The notes: generated from the sequence alone by a model not told the origin. DNA of 64,000 nucleotides from Stramonita haemastoma (GCA_030674155.1 CM060318.1:86673980-86737979), one strand, 5' to 3'. Counted from the stretch's first letter, positions 37,711-51,692 are shown. A program made the numbers and translations.

Positions 37711-38104
37711 CATTCTTTACTGGCGTGTCCTCAAAGTTAGGCCTATTCTTTTTAATAATCTTTTGTGATCAATCCTTTTTTTTAATTGTTATTCAGATTT
37801 AAGATAATCACTTTAGCCTTGAGATTCTTTTTATTTTGTACACACAAAAAGTAATCACCGTTATAAGACGACTGCAACAAAACATTCTCAATCGCACAGA
37901 CCACACCACAGTTACAAGAAAAAATGTCAAATGCACACAGACCCAGGCTATGTATATGTCTTGGGGTGTTGTATTATTTTGTTCAAAGTCGCATTGCCTT
38001 CCAGAATTACGTTATTGCGTCAGTACCTAAAACGAAATGACTATTTCTAACAAAACATCTGACATAGAGGTCCTTTAAAGCAAGTGCAAGTATATTCATT
38101 ACGT

Positions 38105-38480
<376 letters not shown>

Positions 38481-38949
38481 ACTCACTTACACTGTTGATT
38501 TTATAGATTAATATTGCTTAAAATTGATATGGATCAGAGGTTCCAGAAAATCCAGAGGAGAAGGGAAGGAGGCGGCGATGAGAGAACACAGGTTTTGTTT
38601 TCTCTTGGATCGTTTACATGAGTAGTTTTTTCAAAATGTCCCAGGCATTCATTCATTTATAGCATACACCGATTTCACTTTGATGATGTGGTGTTCTAAA
38701 TGCAGCTTCCCCCTCATCAATGAGATAGGCTTGGGGTTTAATTTTTAACCCTTCCCCCCTCCTCACTGTCTCACACCCACCCCTTCTTTGCGCCGATTCA
38801 CAAATCTATAAACGGCACTTTGAATCTCGGGCATAAAACGATAAATACTGGTCTCCGTAGGCAGCCCACATTTAATGCGCATAAAAGAAATTGACGTACA
38901 ACAAAAGAGCTTTTCCGCCACGCCATGAAATTCTACGAAGAAAACACCT

Positions 38950-39600
38950 ACTCTCTCTCTCTCTTGCTTTCTTTATTCAACTCAAAATCATCATTGATTC
39001 TTACTTCTCATTTTCGTTTCTGAATCAGTGACTTTATAACATTACCTTAATATTGTATCTCTGTGTTAATTCTTGCCTGTTGTTTGATACTTGGTATGGT
39101 TCCTTATTTTTGGTATTTGGATCATTATAATTGTTGATTTTATTTATATTTTTATTGGCAGTATCTCCCCCCCCCCCTCCAATAAGGATATTAGTTTAAA
39201 AATTTTTTCCCCTTTTATCCAAATGTATGATTTATGTCACATGTATAATTTTTGACAGATGGTGGTGGATTGATGTTTTCAGTTGTTTATTCTCTTCTCT
39301 TGTTTGCTCTTTACCTATTAACACTTTTCTATTCTTTCATTATCAAAATCTTTTATTGTGACTTCTGATTTTTGTCTTCTGATCGAGTGCATTTTTATTA
39401 CCTTATCATATATAGTGTCCTTATTCTTGTATGTTGTCTGGTTTGCATAAAGCTTTATTGTTTAGTATTTTTACAACTTGATGTATCCCTGAAAAGGGCG
39501 GGGACTGGATGTAAAAAAGCACACAAGTGCTTATCTATTATCCTCGAATAAAATATTTTGCCTTGCCTTGCCTTGCCTTGCCTTGCCTTGCCTTGCCTTG
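38950..39600 (+). repeat. LINE-type 3' UTR ending like SINE-A, with (CCTTG)n tail
   Basis: AT-rich non-coding sequence that interrupts the alignment of copy 2 with copies 1 and 3. It ends GGGGACTGGATGTAAAAAAG, CACACAAGTGCTTATC, TATTATCCTCGAATAAAAT and then seven or so CCTTG pentamers. This last 60 bp equals the SINE-A 3' end including its stem-loop, while the upstream part has no SINE-A sequence. I read it as the 3' UTR of the LINE whose machinery SINE-A uses. No RT coding remnant is present. Confidence 0.6.
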
Positions 39601-39606
39601 CCTTTG

Positions 39607-39720
<114 letters not shown>

Positions 39721-39721
39721 T

Positions 39722-39845
39722 TTCCTTAATCAGGGCAAGGCCCGGATGATAAAAAGTATGTAAATGCTTACTCTGTTACCCTTGAAAAATAAAGATTATT
39801 CATTCATTCATTCATTCATTCATTCATTCATTCATTCATTCATTC
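39722..39845 (+). repeat. Retroelement 3' end with (ATTC)n tail
   Basis: GGGCAAGGCCCGGATGATAAAAAG, a decayed stem-loop, CTCTGTTACCCTTGAAAAAT, AATAAAG and then about 14 ATTC units. Related to the SINE-A/LINE 3' end. The 5' part is missing. Confidence 0.75.
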
Positions 39846-40797
39846 TAAAATGAAGACAGGCAAAGACAGAGAGAGTAACACAGTGGCCATACCCACTTGC
39901 TAAAAGCGTCATCAGCTTGAGTTCCGTGTGCACAAATTTCAGTGCCATAATATTTAGTTGTATGCGGTTTAGTACAAAAGAGGACACTTCAAATACTATC
40001 AATACAATACAATGCAATACACTATGATGCAGTACAATAGAGTACATCGAGATACTATACAATGCAATAACATACCATGTAATGCAATGTTAGAAGATAA
40101 ATCACAATGCAACAAAAACACTACGAAACAATAAAGTATGATCCAATATGATAACAGTGCAATACATTGCACTGCACTGACAGTCTGTATGGTTACATTG
40201 CTCTACAATACAGTAATGATACGACACAAACCGATGTGCATCGTATGATATGTTAAGCATAATAAAATGAAGAAAATCACGTTAAGAGGCATTCGTGCAT
40301 CGAATTTGTCAAACGGTCGACATCATGTATCAAAACTCTGAAACCAGTATGTAATAAACTTCTGCCTTTAATTCTGTCTTTCTTGTCTTTGTTGTTTCTA
40401 CCGTCCAGCTGTATTCTCTAAATCCCCTTTAGAAATGCATTATTATAATCCCTGTCGCTGAATAGTCTGCAATTTCAAAAGCAAGAACAAAACAAGCAAA
40501 ATAAAAAAAACACCCGCAAAAGAAATACAAGTAAATAAGGTAAAATAAATGACAGCAATAGCCACGCTAATGAGAAGAGGGACACCCCCAACACCATTGT
40601 TAACAACAGCACAGATTAGGCTGTGATCACGATCATTACAATGACTGCAAAGGCGAACAACACTATCAGCCAGAAAGAAAGTTTGATACAGAAGGTGGAC
40701 CTATAGCTTAAAAAAAAAAATGCAAAGTTTGTATAACCAGTCTATTGAATCTATATTCTATCAACAGAAACACAACATAAAATTTTATAACGATAAC

Positions 40798-40814
40798 AAC
40801 AACAACAACAACAA

Positions 40815-40889
<75 letters not shown>

Positions 40890-40918
40890 TGATGATGATG
40901 ATGATAATAATAATAGGT
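40798..40918. repeat. (AAC)n - (AAT)n - (GAT)n microsatellite
   Basis: Trinucleotide array dominated by AAT. The poly-N and poly-I frames are artefacts. Confidence 0.96.
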
Positions 40919-40927
40919 TCCAATAAC

Positions 40928-41182
40928 CTAAGCGCTCATGGGGGCCAGCAATTTGAGGGCGGTGCCCATCTCCTCTCCGTCCCTGCTTTACCTTCCCTGA
41001 CCCTAAAGAGGGCAGGTACCCATTGACAGCTGGGTGAACTGGGGGATGGGGGGCGGGAAGGGGACTGTACTGAAGCCAAGGCGCGCAAACGGTCACCCAT
41101 CCAATTGGTAACCACACTCGACGCTGCTTAACTTGACTTGGGGAAAGCGAGCGTTCTGACCACTTAGCTATCCCACCCCCAA
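40928..41182 (-). repeat. SINE-C with tRNA head and 5S relic
   Basis: Minus-strand head GGGGGTGGGATAGCTAAGTG at 41182. The 5S-like part is AAGTTAAGCAGCGTCGAGTG, then GGTTACCAATTGGATGGG and TGACCG (41141-41091). The body has CAGCTGTCAATGGGTACC, GAGATGGGCACCGCCCTC and GCTGGCCCCCATGAG. It lacks the last 50 bp present in the other two copies. The 5S part here is closer to 5S rRNA than in the 17125 copy. Confidence 0.85.
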
Positions 41183-41345
41183 TAACAATAATAACAACAA
41201 GATTAATAATGATAATAATAATAATAAAAAGTAATAATGATAAATGATGCAAAGAAGAAGAATGCAGAGAAAAATGCAATAAAGAGAAAGAAGAAGAATG
41301 CGAAGAAGAATGCAGAGTACGAAGAATGCGAAGAAGAAGAGGATG
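41183..41345. repeat. (AAT)n-rich and GAATGC-rich tract
   Basis: AATAAT-type repeats to 41245, then GAAGAAGAATGC-type units resembling the tail of the 32404-32687 LINE. No coding remnant. Confidence 0.7.
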
Positions 41346-41984
41346 AAGACTTATTTTACAAATTATTCAGACGATTATTATAATAGCAACAATATTTTTA
41401 GTACTCTCACCTACACACGAATTGAAAGACACATTTTATCTTCTATATGAGGCTTTTAAACATAATATGCTATTTCTTTCAAAAGGCGTTGTAAGTCATT
41501 TGAAAAAAACAACACTGCTAGTTTCACCGATTAAGAAACTATTGTTTTCTTGGCATGATTATTTTAAGAATGCTGAAAATAATCTTTTATACGTAAATTT
41601 CTTGGATTTTGTTTTAATTCTAAAGACCCTGTGTATGGATTTTATTTGTTATTAAAAAGCGTCCAGTATTGAAATTAAAGCGATGCAGCGAATGTAGAAT
41701 TTCAATTACAAAAAAATCCCCAGATTCTCTTTTTAATCAGATCACTCGCAAGTCTGAAGCTAATCTTTCAAATAAAATATTGAAGACGAGTAGTAGCGCA
41801 GTGAAAGGCTTGTTGTACGCAAGTTATATTACACACACAAAAATGAAATAGCCACTTAATACTGCCTAGGGATAATCATATGTCAGCATTACTTGAGGGA
41901 TCAGATGGTATTCCACGTAGAAAATCATGTGTACTGAGGCACGTTCGCTGTACGCTACCTCCCCCCCCCCCTCTTCCCCCATCA

Positions 41985-42160
<176 letters not shown>

Positions 42161-42296
42161 AAATCAGTCCTATAATCATATTCTAGCCTTCATTCGGGCA
42201 GCTAAACAAATGTGGCAACTCGTAATATCTAAAACAAAGATAATGGACAGGTGAAACGATTTTTGAAGTGCTGTATCTAACTCTGCACCAGTGCAG

Positions 42297-42697
42297 GTGT
42301 TTGTTTGTTTGTTTGTTTGTGTGCGTGTGCGTGTGCGTGTGTTATTTATTTATTTATTTATTTAATCTTTTATATCGAGGATAACAGATAAGCAATCATG
42401 TGCTTTTTTTCATCCGGTCCCGTGTGTATGCAGTTTTTGTAAATATTGTCATCTGTTCCCACCGGCACACGATAGCCTACTCTTACGAAAAGCGGTAAGG
42501 AAAAGCGAAAAGGGATGGTGTCTAAACACGACACCTGTGTGCATGCTGTTTTTGTATGATTTTGTCATCTGCTTTGTTAAAGACTTTTTATCATAATATA
42601 ATCTCTAGGCGGAACAGGATTTAACGTGTGCACAAGATTTCTGCGTGCGTTCGCACACGGGGCCTCGGTTTAAAGTCTCATCCGAAGGACTTAATGT
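42297..42697 (-). repeat. SINE-A interrupted by a B-module fragment
   Basis: The 3' part is at 42340-42495 ((ATTT) tail, stem-loop AGCAATCATGTGCT, then up to GAAAAGCGG). It resumes at 42609 with GCGGAACAGGATTTAACG and continues to GTCTCATCCGAAGGAC at 42690. The head is replaced by a TG tract. The two parts fit together exactly. Confidence 0.9.
42496..42608 (-). mobile_element. B-module fragment inserted in SINE-A
   Basis: It contains the hairpin-bearing start of module B and the variant SINE-A stretch next to it. Bases 42511-42609 match 43099-43197 with no difference that I can see over 99 bp. Flanks share GCGG, possibly a short target duplication. Confidence 0.8.
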
Positions 42698-42699
42698 GA

Positions 42700-42715
42700 C
42701 GTGTGTGTGTGTGTG

Positions 42716-42796
<81 letters not shown>

Positions 42797-42802
42797 TGTG
42801 TG
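42700..42802. repeat. (TG)n microsatellite
   Basis: TG with one TGCG and one GGTG break, at the broken 5' side of the SINE-A copy. Confidence 0.97.
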
Positions 42803-42840
42803 AATGTATGTGCTTTGTTAAATAGTATTAATAATTGTAG

Positions 42841-43197
42841 GTACCCATCAGTCTCGGAAGACTATGGAGTTGCGCTCTAGTCTTTAGAGCGCAAAGCCTG
42901 GGTAAGTAAGTATGGAGGGCAAACTGTTACCCATGCAGCAGACCCCCCCCCCCCCCTCTCCACGGCACTGGAATGATCCATTGGAAAGGCAATGACCGAT
43001 ATGAATGGTTCCAGTACCGTCGCAGGAGCCTCCAGAAAGTTGCCATATACCTACAGCCCCGAGCTGCCCTGGGAACTCCAACTCCCCGATTTTTCCTCAG
43101 GGATGGTGTCTAAACACGACACCTGTGTGCATGCTGTTTTTGTATGATTTTGTCATCTGCTTTGTTAAAGACTTTTTATCATAATATAATCTCTAGG
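42841..43197 (-). repeat. Module B element
   Basis: On the minus strand it runs from the SINE-A-like start (43197-43140) through the GTGTCGTGTTTAGACAC hairpin and about 250 bp of module B to CCGAGACTGATGGGTACC at 42841. It is roughly 80 percent similar by eye to 12779-13075. A C run at 42943-42955 interrupts it. Confidence 0.83.
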
Positions 43198-43227
43198 GCA
43201 GGGACTGGATGTAATCTGGTAATTTTG

Positions 43228-43316
43228 CCTCCCCCCGTCTCTCTCTCTCACATCGACACACACACACGCACGCACACTCGCACACACACGCACACACACA
43301 CGCACACACACACACA

Positions 43317-43387
<71 letters not shown>
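43228..43387. repeat. (CA)n microsatellite
   Basis: CT-rich start, then CA/CGCA, then pure CA to 43387. Confidence 0.96.
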
Positions 43388-43390
<3 letters not shown>

Positions 43391-43820
43391 CTGACGAGTG
43401 AGTTCAATGACATTCTTCTACAGTAATATGATGAGAACAGTGAGGATTGTCCCTACAGGTGCATCAAAAAAAGCAACATAATCTGCTGCCTGAAGAACTG
43501 GTTCAAGTGTTTAAGGACAACTCCTTCCCCGTACCACACCACAGGCAGACCAGGGCACGTGTAGAACTGGAAGCTCTGGGTGACCTGATCCCCCTCTACC
43601 TTCACTGAGGATGTGACACACAACCTCCTTGGTTTCGGTGACGGTCTGACTGAATGGAAATGTCTAATGTTTCGGAGTCATTGTCCTCTGAGAGGAAGAG
43701 CGTTTGCATGGATTATGTGTCATTGTAGTCACGTTGTGCAGGGCATTGCTCCTTCCTGACACCATGCTAAACTGGTTAACAGCTTCAATTGCGTGAAACG
43801 TTGTTCATTGTTCATTGTTT
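43388..43820. other. No recognisable feature
   Basis: Unique sequence without repeat family matches or coding signal. Confidence 0.6.
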
Positions 43821-43950
<130 letters not shown>

Positions 43951-44287
43951 CACACAACATACACTTACACATGCTAACGCTCGTACACAAATGGATTTAG
44001 AACAAAAATATATCACTCAAGAAAAAGCTCTTTAAATAAACACATCAGTACAGATGCAAACCTACACTCTCAGAAACCCTTAGATTACACAGTCTGATTT
44101 CAAACCATGTTCTACCCCACCATAAACAATCCTGTTATACTGCACACCTAGTTGGTTTGGTTGTCAAGTTAAGGGGCTGTGTGGCTGCACAATGGCTTCC
44201 AGCATAGATGCTTGCAGGAGGCAAAGACACCCAGGGTGATGTTTATGTAGGAGTTGGCAGACAGGGGGGCAAAGCCAGTAAGGGTCT

Positions 44288-44393
44288 GGCAGTTGTTAGC
44301 ACTACACACATACACACCTGATACCCCCTGTCTGTCTGTCTGTCTGTCTGTCTGGCAGTTGTTAGCACTACACACATACACACCTGATACCCC

Positions 44394-44434
<41 letters not shown>

Positions 44435-44477
44435 GAGCAGTTGTTAGCACTACACACATACACACCTGATACCTCCC

Positions 44478-44530
<53 letters not shown>

Positions 44531-44711
44531 GAGCAGTTGTTAGCACTACACACATACACACCTGATACCTCCCTGTCTGTCTGTCTGTCTGTCTGTCTGA
44601 GCAGTTGTTAGCACTACACACATACACACCTGATACCTCCCTGTCTGTCTGTCTGTCTGTCTGTCTGTCTGGCAGTTGTTAGCACTGCACACATACACAC
44701 CAGATACCCCC

Positions 44712-44744
<33 letters not shown>

Positions 44745-45375
44745 GAGCAGTTGTTAGCACTACACACATACACACCTGATACCTCCCTGTCTGTCTGTCT
44801 GTCTGTCTGTCTGGCAGTTGTTAGCACTGCACACATACACACCAGATACCCCCTGTCTGTCTGTCTGTCTGTGTGTCTGTCTGTCTGTCTGTCTGTCTGA
44901 GCAGTTGTTAGCACTGCACACATACACACCAGATACCCCCTGTCTGTCTGTCTGCCTGTCTGTCTGTCTGAGCAGTTGTTAGCACTGCACACATACACAC
45001 CAGATACCCCCTGTCTGTCTGTCTGCCTGTCTGTCTGTCTGAGCAGTTGTTAGCACTGCACACATACACACCAGATACCCCCTGTCTGTCTGTCTGTCTG
45101 TCTGTCTGGCAGTTGTTAGCACTGCACACATACACACCAGATACCCCCTGTCTGTCTGTCTGCCTGTCTGTCTGTCTGAGCAGTTGTTAGCACTGCACAC
45201 ATACACACCAGATACCCCCTGTCTGTCTGTCTGTCTGTCTGTCTGGCAGTTGTTAGCACTGCACACATACACACCAGATACCCCCTGTCTGTCTGCCTGT
45301 CTGTCTGTCTGAGCAGTTGTTAGCACTGCACACATACACACCAGATACCCTCTGTCTGTCTGTCTGTGTGTCTGG
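44288..45375. repeat. Compound minisatellite, 15 units of about 66-95 bp
   Basis: Each unit is GCAGTTGTTAGCACT followed by a CACACATACACACC segment, GATACC and a (CTGT)n run of variable length. Unit starts are near 44289, 44355, 44437, 44533, 44601, 44672, 44747, 44814, 44901, 44972, 45043, 45109, 45180, 45247 and 45313. Two linked variants occur: ACTACAC with CCTGATAC (left) and ACTGCAC with CCAGATAC (right). Long minus-strand frames (about 150 codons) are repeat translations. Confidence 0.97.
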
Positions 45376-45990
45376 GCAGCTTCCTGCTGACAGCTAAACT
45401 TCCCACCCACATGTCTACACAGCATGGCTTACAACAAACAAGCCCACTCCTGACTGAACTGTGCTGGCTCGCGTTCCTCCACAAGCTCTGGCATTTCCTG
45501 ACCTGAGCAGCATTCCTTCTCGTGCTTGGATTTCTCTCATTATTGAGATAGTAATGTATTGGTATTCCTTATCTTTTTCCTAACATTTACATGTCCATCC
45601 ATATGTGTACTGTAAATGTTCGTAGTTGCGTAAACTAACACATGCTCTCCAAATGTGAGGAAACAAAGAGACAGCAAAGAAACATGTGCAGACTCAGTGC
45701 CTCATTCCTCTTTGTGGCTTCTATCATTTCAGAGACGTTTCACACTATGCAGAAGGGTGCAGCAGCCTTTCTGAGGGAGAATATTGTTTATTCCAATTGT
45801 TTTCAATACGCTGGGCTTATAATCATAATGTGTAAAAGCAAGAGAACGTGCACGTCTTCAGTGTCGAAATTCACATGATAAATCTTCATTTTAAACACTC
45901 TGAGGTACAATTTTCTGTGAAGATCATCGGATCATGAGCATTATTGGCTTTTTCCGGAAGATTTATTTCCCATCATTTTGTCCCTTTGCC
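45376..45990. other. No recognisable feature
   Basis: Unique sequence. A 78-codon frame at 45642-45878 has no recognisable domain. Confidence 0.55.
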
Positions 45991-46185
45991 CTCCCCCCCC
46001 CCCCATACACACACATGCACACATACATACATACATACATACATACATACATACATACATACATACATACATACATACATACATACATACATACATACAT
46101 CGCATATACATAATTATATCCATCCATCCATCCATCCATCCATCCATCCATCCATCCATCCATCCATCCATCCATACATGCATAC
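45991..46185. repeat. C run, (CATA)n and (CATC)n microsatellites
   Basis: C run at 45993-46003, CATA at 46020-46100, CATC at 46122-46172. Confidence 0.97.
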
Positions 46186-46571
46186 ATACATACACAGACT
46201 TACCATTATCACATGGATACAAAATAATATTTTTGTGCATTTACACACAAAAAAGAAACCAGGCTTACACACATGATTTAGGATATATGCTACCATTTGC
46301 AAATATACCTTTTTGTTTCATAAAGACAAAAGAGGAACTACCCTTTAACGTTTAAAAGCCTTACTTGATAAAAAAAAAAACCAAACAAACAGCCAATCAC
46401 TAAACATTAGAACACTGACATTTAATTAGTTTTAAAAAATCTGTTCATCCGAAATTGTGTGCGTATCATTTTCACGAATAGAAAAAGGCATATTTATTTG
46501 TTCAGGGCAATGGGTGTATGGGCTTTCTGCATAGTTATGCTTGTAAACAAAAGCTGTTTATCCTACAGTTT

Positions 46572-46917
46572 ACATGTGCCTGGTGGTTAAAGCCTTCTGC
46601 TTATGACTTGACAGCCCAGGCTTGATTTTACTTTATTAGGTTCAAGCCCCCACCTAGATGTTCCTTCAAGGCAACTCTTTTCTAAGGAGTTTATATTACT
46701 TCAGGCTTTACTCCGCTGAAATTCTTACTGATAAAAATATATAAGAAGGTTCCGCATGTGAACACATTAAGAACATCTTGCACACACATTAAAACTTGTT
46801 CTAACATTTGGAATAGTAACGGATTGGTGCAGGCTAAAACAAAATGAAACTATGTGCATACCACAGCTGGATGTTAAACAAGCTCACCAGTACTTATTGA
46901 TTATTCTCGAACTATTT
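46572..46917 (+). repeat. SINE-A, strongly diverged full-length copy
   Basis: Ordered matches across the whole element: CCTGGTGGTTAAAGC (A box), GGTTCAAGCCC (B box-like), GGAGTTTATATTACTTCAGG, GAACATCTTGCACACACATT, GGAATAGTAACGGATTGGTG and CAGTACTTATTGATTATTCTCG. About 30 percent differences by eye, so it is one of the oldest copies. Confidence 0.75.
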
Positions 46918-47518
46918 TTAACTAAATAAGGATAAAAATGCATATTAAAAAAATATACATATACATACGAAAAAGTTGTTTCAGAAAATAGATGTCCATA
47001 ATCTTACTATTTTTCCTGTGTGCTGAAGAAACAAACTTGCCCAGTTGTTTTTGCCGTGTTTAATCTGTGTTCCCTCTTCCATCCCCGGCCCTGTCTCCTC
47101 ACTGACCATCTCATTCTGTTTACTGGCAATATCGTCAGCAGTGTTTCACTGCAACAGCTTTGTTTGTCATGACTTGTTGTGTGTTTTCCCTCTTGGGGTC
47201 GGTGCCTGCTAGTGGCATTACAAAAGGGTTTCAAAAGCACTGTTTGTCAGAAGGTCCATCTGGTGCACTTGGCTCTTTTACTGTCCAAACATTTCACATT
47301 GGCAGCGAAATAAAGCTAGCTTTTGGGGTTAGTTTTCCATCACTGGGGACACAATGGGCTTTCTTATCTCTCTTGCCATTTTCACTCTTCAAATTGTGTG
47401 TTATACGCTATAGCGTGGCCAGTGTGGTTCCAAGGGTGAATCCACAAAAAAGATTCATAAATACATGTTTCTTTCATGAAAGGAAAACGCAAGGGTTTAT
47501 CATGGGAGAGCTGATGTC

Positions 47519-48036
<518 letters not shown>

Positions 48037-48112
<76 letters not shown>

Positions 48113-48165
48113 ATGCGCACGCCTATGTGTGTGCCTGTGTGTATGTGTGTGCCTCGGTGTGTGTT
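48037..48165. repeat. (TG)n microsatellite
   Basis: Pure TG to 48110, then interrupted. Confidence 0.96.
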
Positions 48166-48925
48166 GGTGGGTGAGGGGGGGTGACACTTCTCTGCTCGTC
48201 CTTCCAACGTTTTAAGAGTAGCCAAGCGAAAATCAGAAATTCATTTTCCATTCTCATATAATTTCTTATATTCAGTAATAACAATTATCACAGTCCCTAG
48301 AAAGCTGGCAATTTAATTGGCAAGTACACGGGTTCTGTTAATTACTTGCGGGTTTCATGATACAAAATAAAACTACAAAATAACTAAATGCTGAAAAAAC
48401 TGGCAGGTATATATATGTGTAGACAAGACTAAACAGACAGTTTCTGGTTACGTGCAATTAGCTCAAAATACAATCATCTAAAACATACCAAAGATTCCTT
48501 TGCAATCTGTAATAATGAAGGTTTTTTTTTAAGAAACTTAAATAATGACAGATCAGATGAAGAAATATGTTAAGCACTTTTAAGATGCTTGTGTAGAAGA
48601 GTGTCTGTTGTTTATGAGAGTAATCTAGGTGACCACATTACATATAAGGAAGACACAAATGTATGTTACAATGAATACTACTGTTTACAAAATTGGATGC
48701 TATATAGTTCCATGGGTAAAATGGCTGACTGCTTTTCTGTGAGTTATAAAATTGTGTTTGTAAATGAACAGTGTGGTATTGTTCTGTTTGTTTGGTTTTT
48801 TGTTAGTTTGGGTGGATTCGTTTGTTATTGTTTTGTTGTTTTGTTTTATTTTTGGGGGGTGGAGTTGGGGGTGAGTGTTATGATCTTTTAGGCCAACTTC
48901 AAGCCCAGATCTGTGAGTTTTATCA

Positions 48926-49051
<126 letters not shown>

Positions 49052-50394
49052 ATCAGAAAGTGTTCCCCATTCAAAGCTCCTGAAGTCAAGTCAGTGTTCA
49101 GTGGGTTATGAGCACACAAAAGCAAAACCAGTATGCAGACTGTCCTGGGAAGAAAGGTTCAATGTTTCCCAGAGAAATGGCCTGAAAAAGATCTGCAAGC
49201 CCAGCGATTGCCTAACGAGATTAGGGAAAAGAGGAAAAATAAGGATAACGAACACAGAGACATTTGTTTTTGCTTTAGAAAGTGAAATACGTCATTGCAT
49301 AGAAGAAAAATATTTGAAATACAAAATTAAAACACACGCAAAAACCCCAAACAACCAAACCCAATCAAATTAAATTAAAGCAAACCCAAACAGACCAAAC
49401 AACTAAACCAAACCAAACCCGGCCCCACAAACAAAACAAGCTGCACAAACCTCATGACTGATCTCCTAAAAAGCGGGTTATTTGCAGCCCCAAGACAACC
49501 TCTTTACTCAGTTTCAAATTAAACTTGGCCAATCTTATTATTCTTATAAATGAACACAGATGTCGACTTTTTATTTCATTCATTGGCTTTTTTCCTTTTG
49601 ACTTTTTTTTTACATCTATCTTTATAATGTTTTTGTTTGTCTGCCTTTTAACACTGTGCTTGCTTGCTCTTTTGCTTGTGATGGGGCTGCTTTTGTTTTG
49701 CTTTTGATTACTGTCTTCTTTACGAGGGCGGGATTCTGTTTTGTATGTTCGAGTTTTGCTCTCTTACCTCTTTAGCCTTTCAGATATTATTTTTGAAGTT
49801 TGCAGTATCAAATTTTCTGTCATCCAGTTTTTTTTCCCATTACATTTTGCTATTTGACAGAAGTGTCTCATTAATGTATCTTATAGCAAAGGGTGACATG
49901 ATTGTACTATTTGAATAACGACAACTATGACATGTTTCTTTAGCATGTTTTGAAGATCTACTTAAACACATTGAAAGAACATACAATACTCTCACACTTT
50001 TTGAATTCATTGCTTTTATGACCTAGGCTTTGTTATTTTGTTTCCTCTACTTGTATGCCTCCCCTCTGTGTGGTGTCTCAGTTCAAGGCGTTGTTTGCAG
50101 GCTGTTGTACTACAACACAAGTCACACCTGCTGTCTCCCCTCAGCCCCCTGCAATGCCGTCCTTGCTTCAGACAGACGTGGACACATGTGGCACTGGTGT
50201 GAGGACGTAATGAAATCAGGAACAACAGACCTGCTTGGCAAGTCGTCACTTTCTTCTGATCAGACCTAAAGAAGACCCAAAGTAAAAGATTGCATTACAG
50301 CCACAGCATCCGATCCAGGGATTGGGCAAGGGAGACAACAGTAGGCGTGGCTTATCTAGGTGACAGAAAGAGAGGCTGGGACTAGAGCTGCCTG

Positions 50395-50412
50395 TCAGGT
50401 GACGTCAGCGCG
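50395..50412. promoter_or_regulatory. Isolated CRE-like palindrome
   Basis: TGACGTCA occurs at about 50402-50409 in copy 3. It is a perfect CRE consensus, but no promoter or gene start is visible nearby and the motif was not seen in the other two copies. It is probably fortuitous. Confidence 0.2.
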
Positions 50413-51242
50413 CCTCTGCTCCCTCAGTTCTATTTTTATTTTTTGAAATGAACTCCGAAGCTCATATTTTTTATTAAAAAAATCATAACAGATTGAAATC
50501 AATGTTTGTGGTTTTACTCTCTGACAAATATGATCCACGTTCTTCTCTGTGAGTGCAAGAACTTAATGCAGTTGCAGTTCGGAAAGTAGGATGCATCTGC
50601 ACCAAGAGACATCAGTGTTGGAGGTTGACAAGAAAAGGTGTTGTTGGAGGAACACTGGTGGTCATCACCGCAGGTGGGTGTCTCACTCTGTCAGGATCTG
50701 GTCTGACCTATCATGGCCATCAGTATAGGGGTGACTAAGTAATGTCCTGTCTAGATATAATTATGGTTATGTAAACTAGAACAGCCACCACTGAACACCA
50801 CCAAAGTGACTCGGCAGCAGTGCAGGGACCCTCTGCTTAAAGGGCTCTATTGCAGCCTGATATTAACGGCTTCCCTGTTGACTGCTGACCACAAGAATGC
50901 GAAGTAACGAATTTGGGTGTAGTGAGATTGGAATAAAATGGATAAGAATAGCAGTACAGGGATGTCAAGGAGATAGGTAGCACAAATACTATGCAATCAG
51001 GGAATAGAATATACAAGAAAGAAAGAGAGAAGTACATGCTAACGCCATGAAACGTTTTTAGTAGAAGATCCCTGGACATTTGCTCAATACTCTTAATCAG
51101 TGAGAAGAAGACGATACCATCTACAGAAAACTGGAATAATTATGTGAAATGCACTACACTTATAAACAGTTATATTCTCAAGTTTTATTAAAAACACTCC
51201 CCAAACTCTAACAGTTTACGTCTATATTCACACATATGACAT

Positions 51243-51298
51243 TTCATGCAGAGAAATCTGCTGTGACATAAAGTGGTATAAAAAAAAAATAAAAAAAA
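51243..51298 (+). mobile_element. F-module 3' end fragment with A-rich tail
   Basis: GCAGAGAAATCTGCTGTGAC, then ATAAAGTGGTATA and an A-rich tail. It matches the ends of the F copies at 35420-35514 and 62741-62830. Copy 2 lacks it at the equivalent place (about 36845), so it arrived after the duplication. Confidence 0.8.
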
Positions 51299-51602
51299 AC
51301 GGGATTTCAAGTTTCAACTAAAAAAAGAGAAACTATTCTCACCAAATAAGGTTTTTGTCAGATATGAGAGAGTAAATATGAACAAAAATTTGATTAAAGA
51401 AATACAAGCCAGACACATTGTGTATTCCAAAAGAAGCTGACAAGTGTATATATAGGAAGCAGAAGAAAAGGCTTTGTTGTTTTCTTTCCTCTTTGAAACC
51501 ATCAGTTTTTCTTCGCTCTTTCCATAAACAGGAAAGCAAAACCTAAAACCAATGTGTTTTCCCTCCAAAAGAGATACCTGCTACATCATTTTCATCTCAT
51601 TT

Positions 51603-51611
51603 TTACTCTCT

Positions 51612-51692
<81 letters not shown>
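51603..51692. repeat. (CT)n microsatellite
   Basis: Pure CT after one CTTC break. Confidence 0.97.

Noticed and set aside
44169..45425. Minus-strand frames of about 150 codons with repeated VYVCSANNC motifs
   Set aside because: They follow the minisatellite unit and shift frame whenever the CTGT copy number changes, so they are not selected as protein.
50395..50412. CRE site as evidence of a promoter
   Set aside because: An 8-bp motif without a nearby gene start or conservation in the other duplication copies is expected by chance at this scale.
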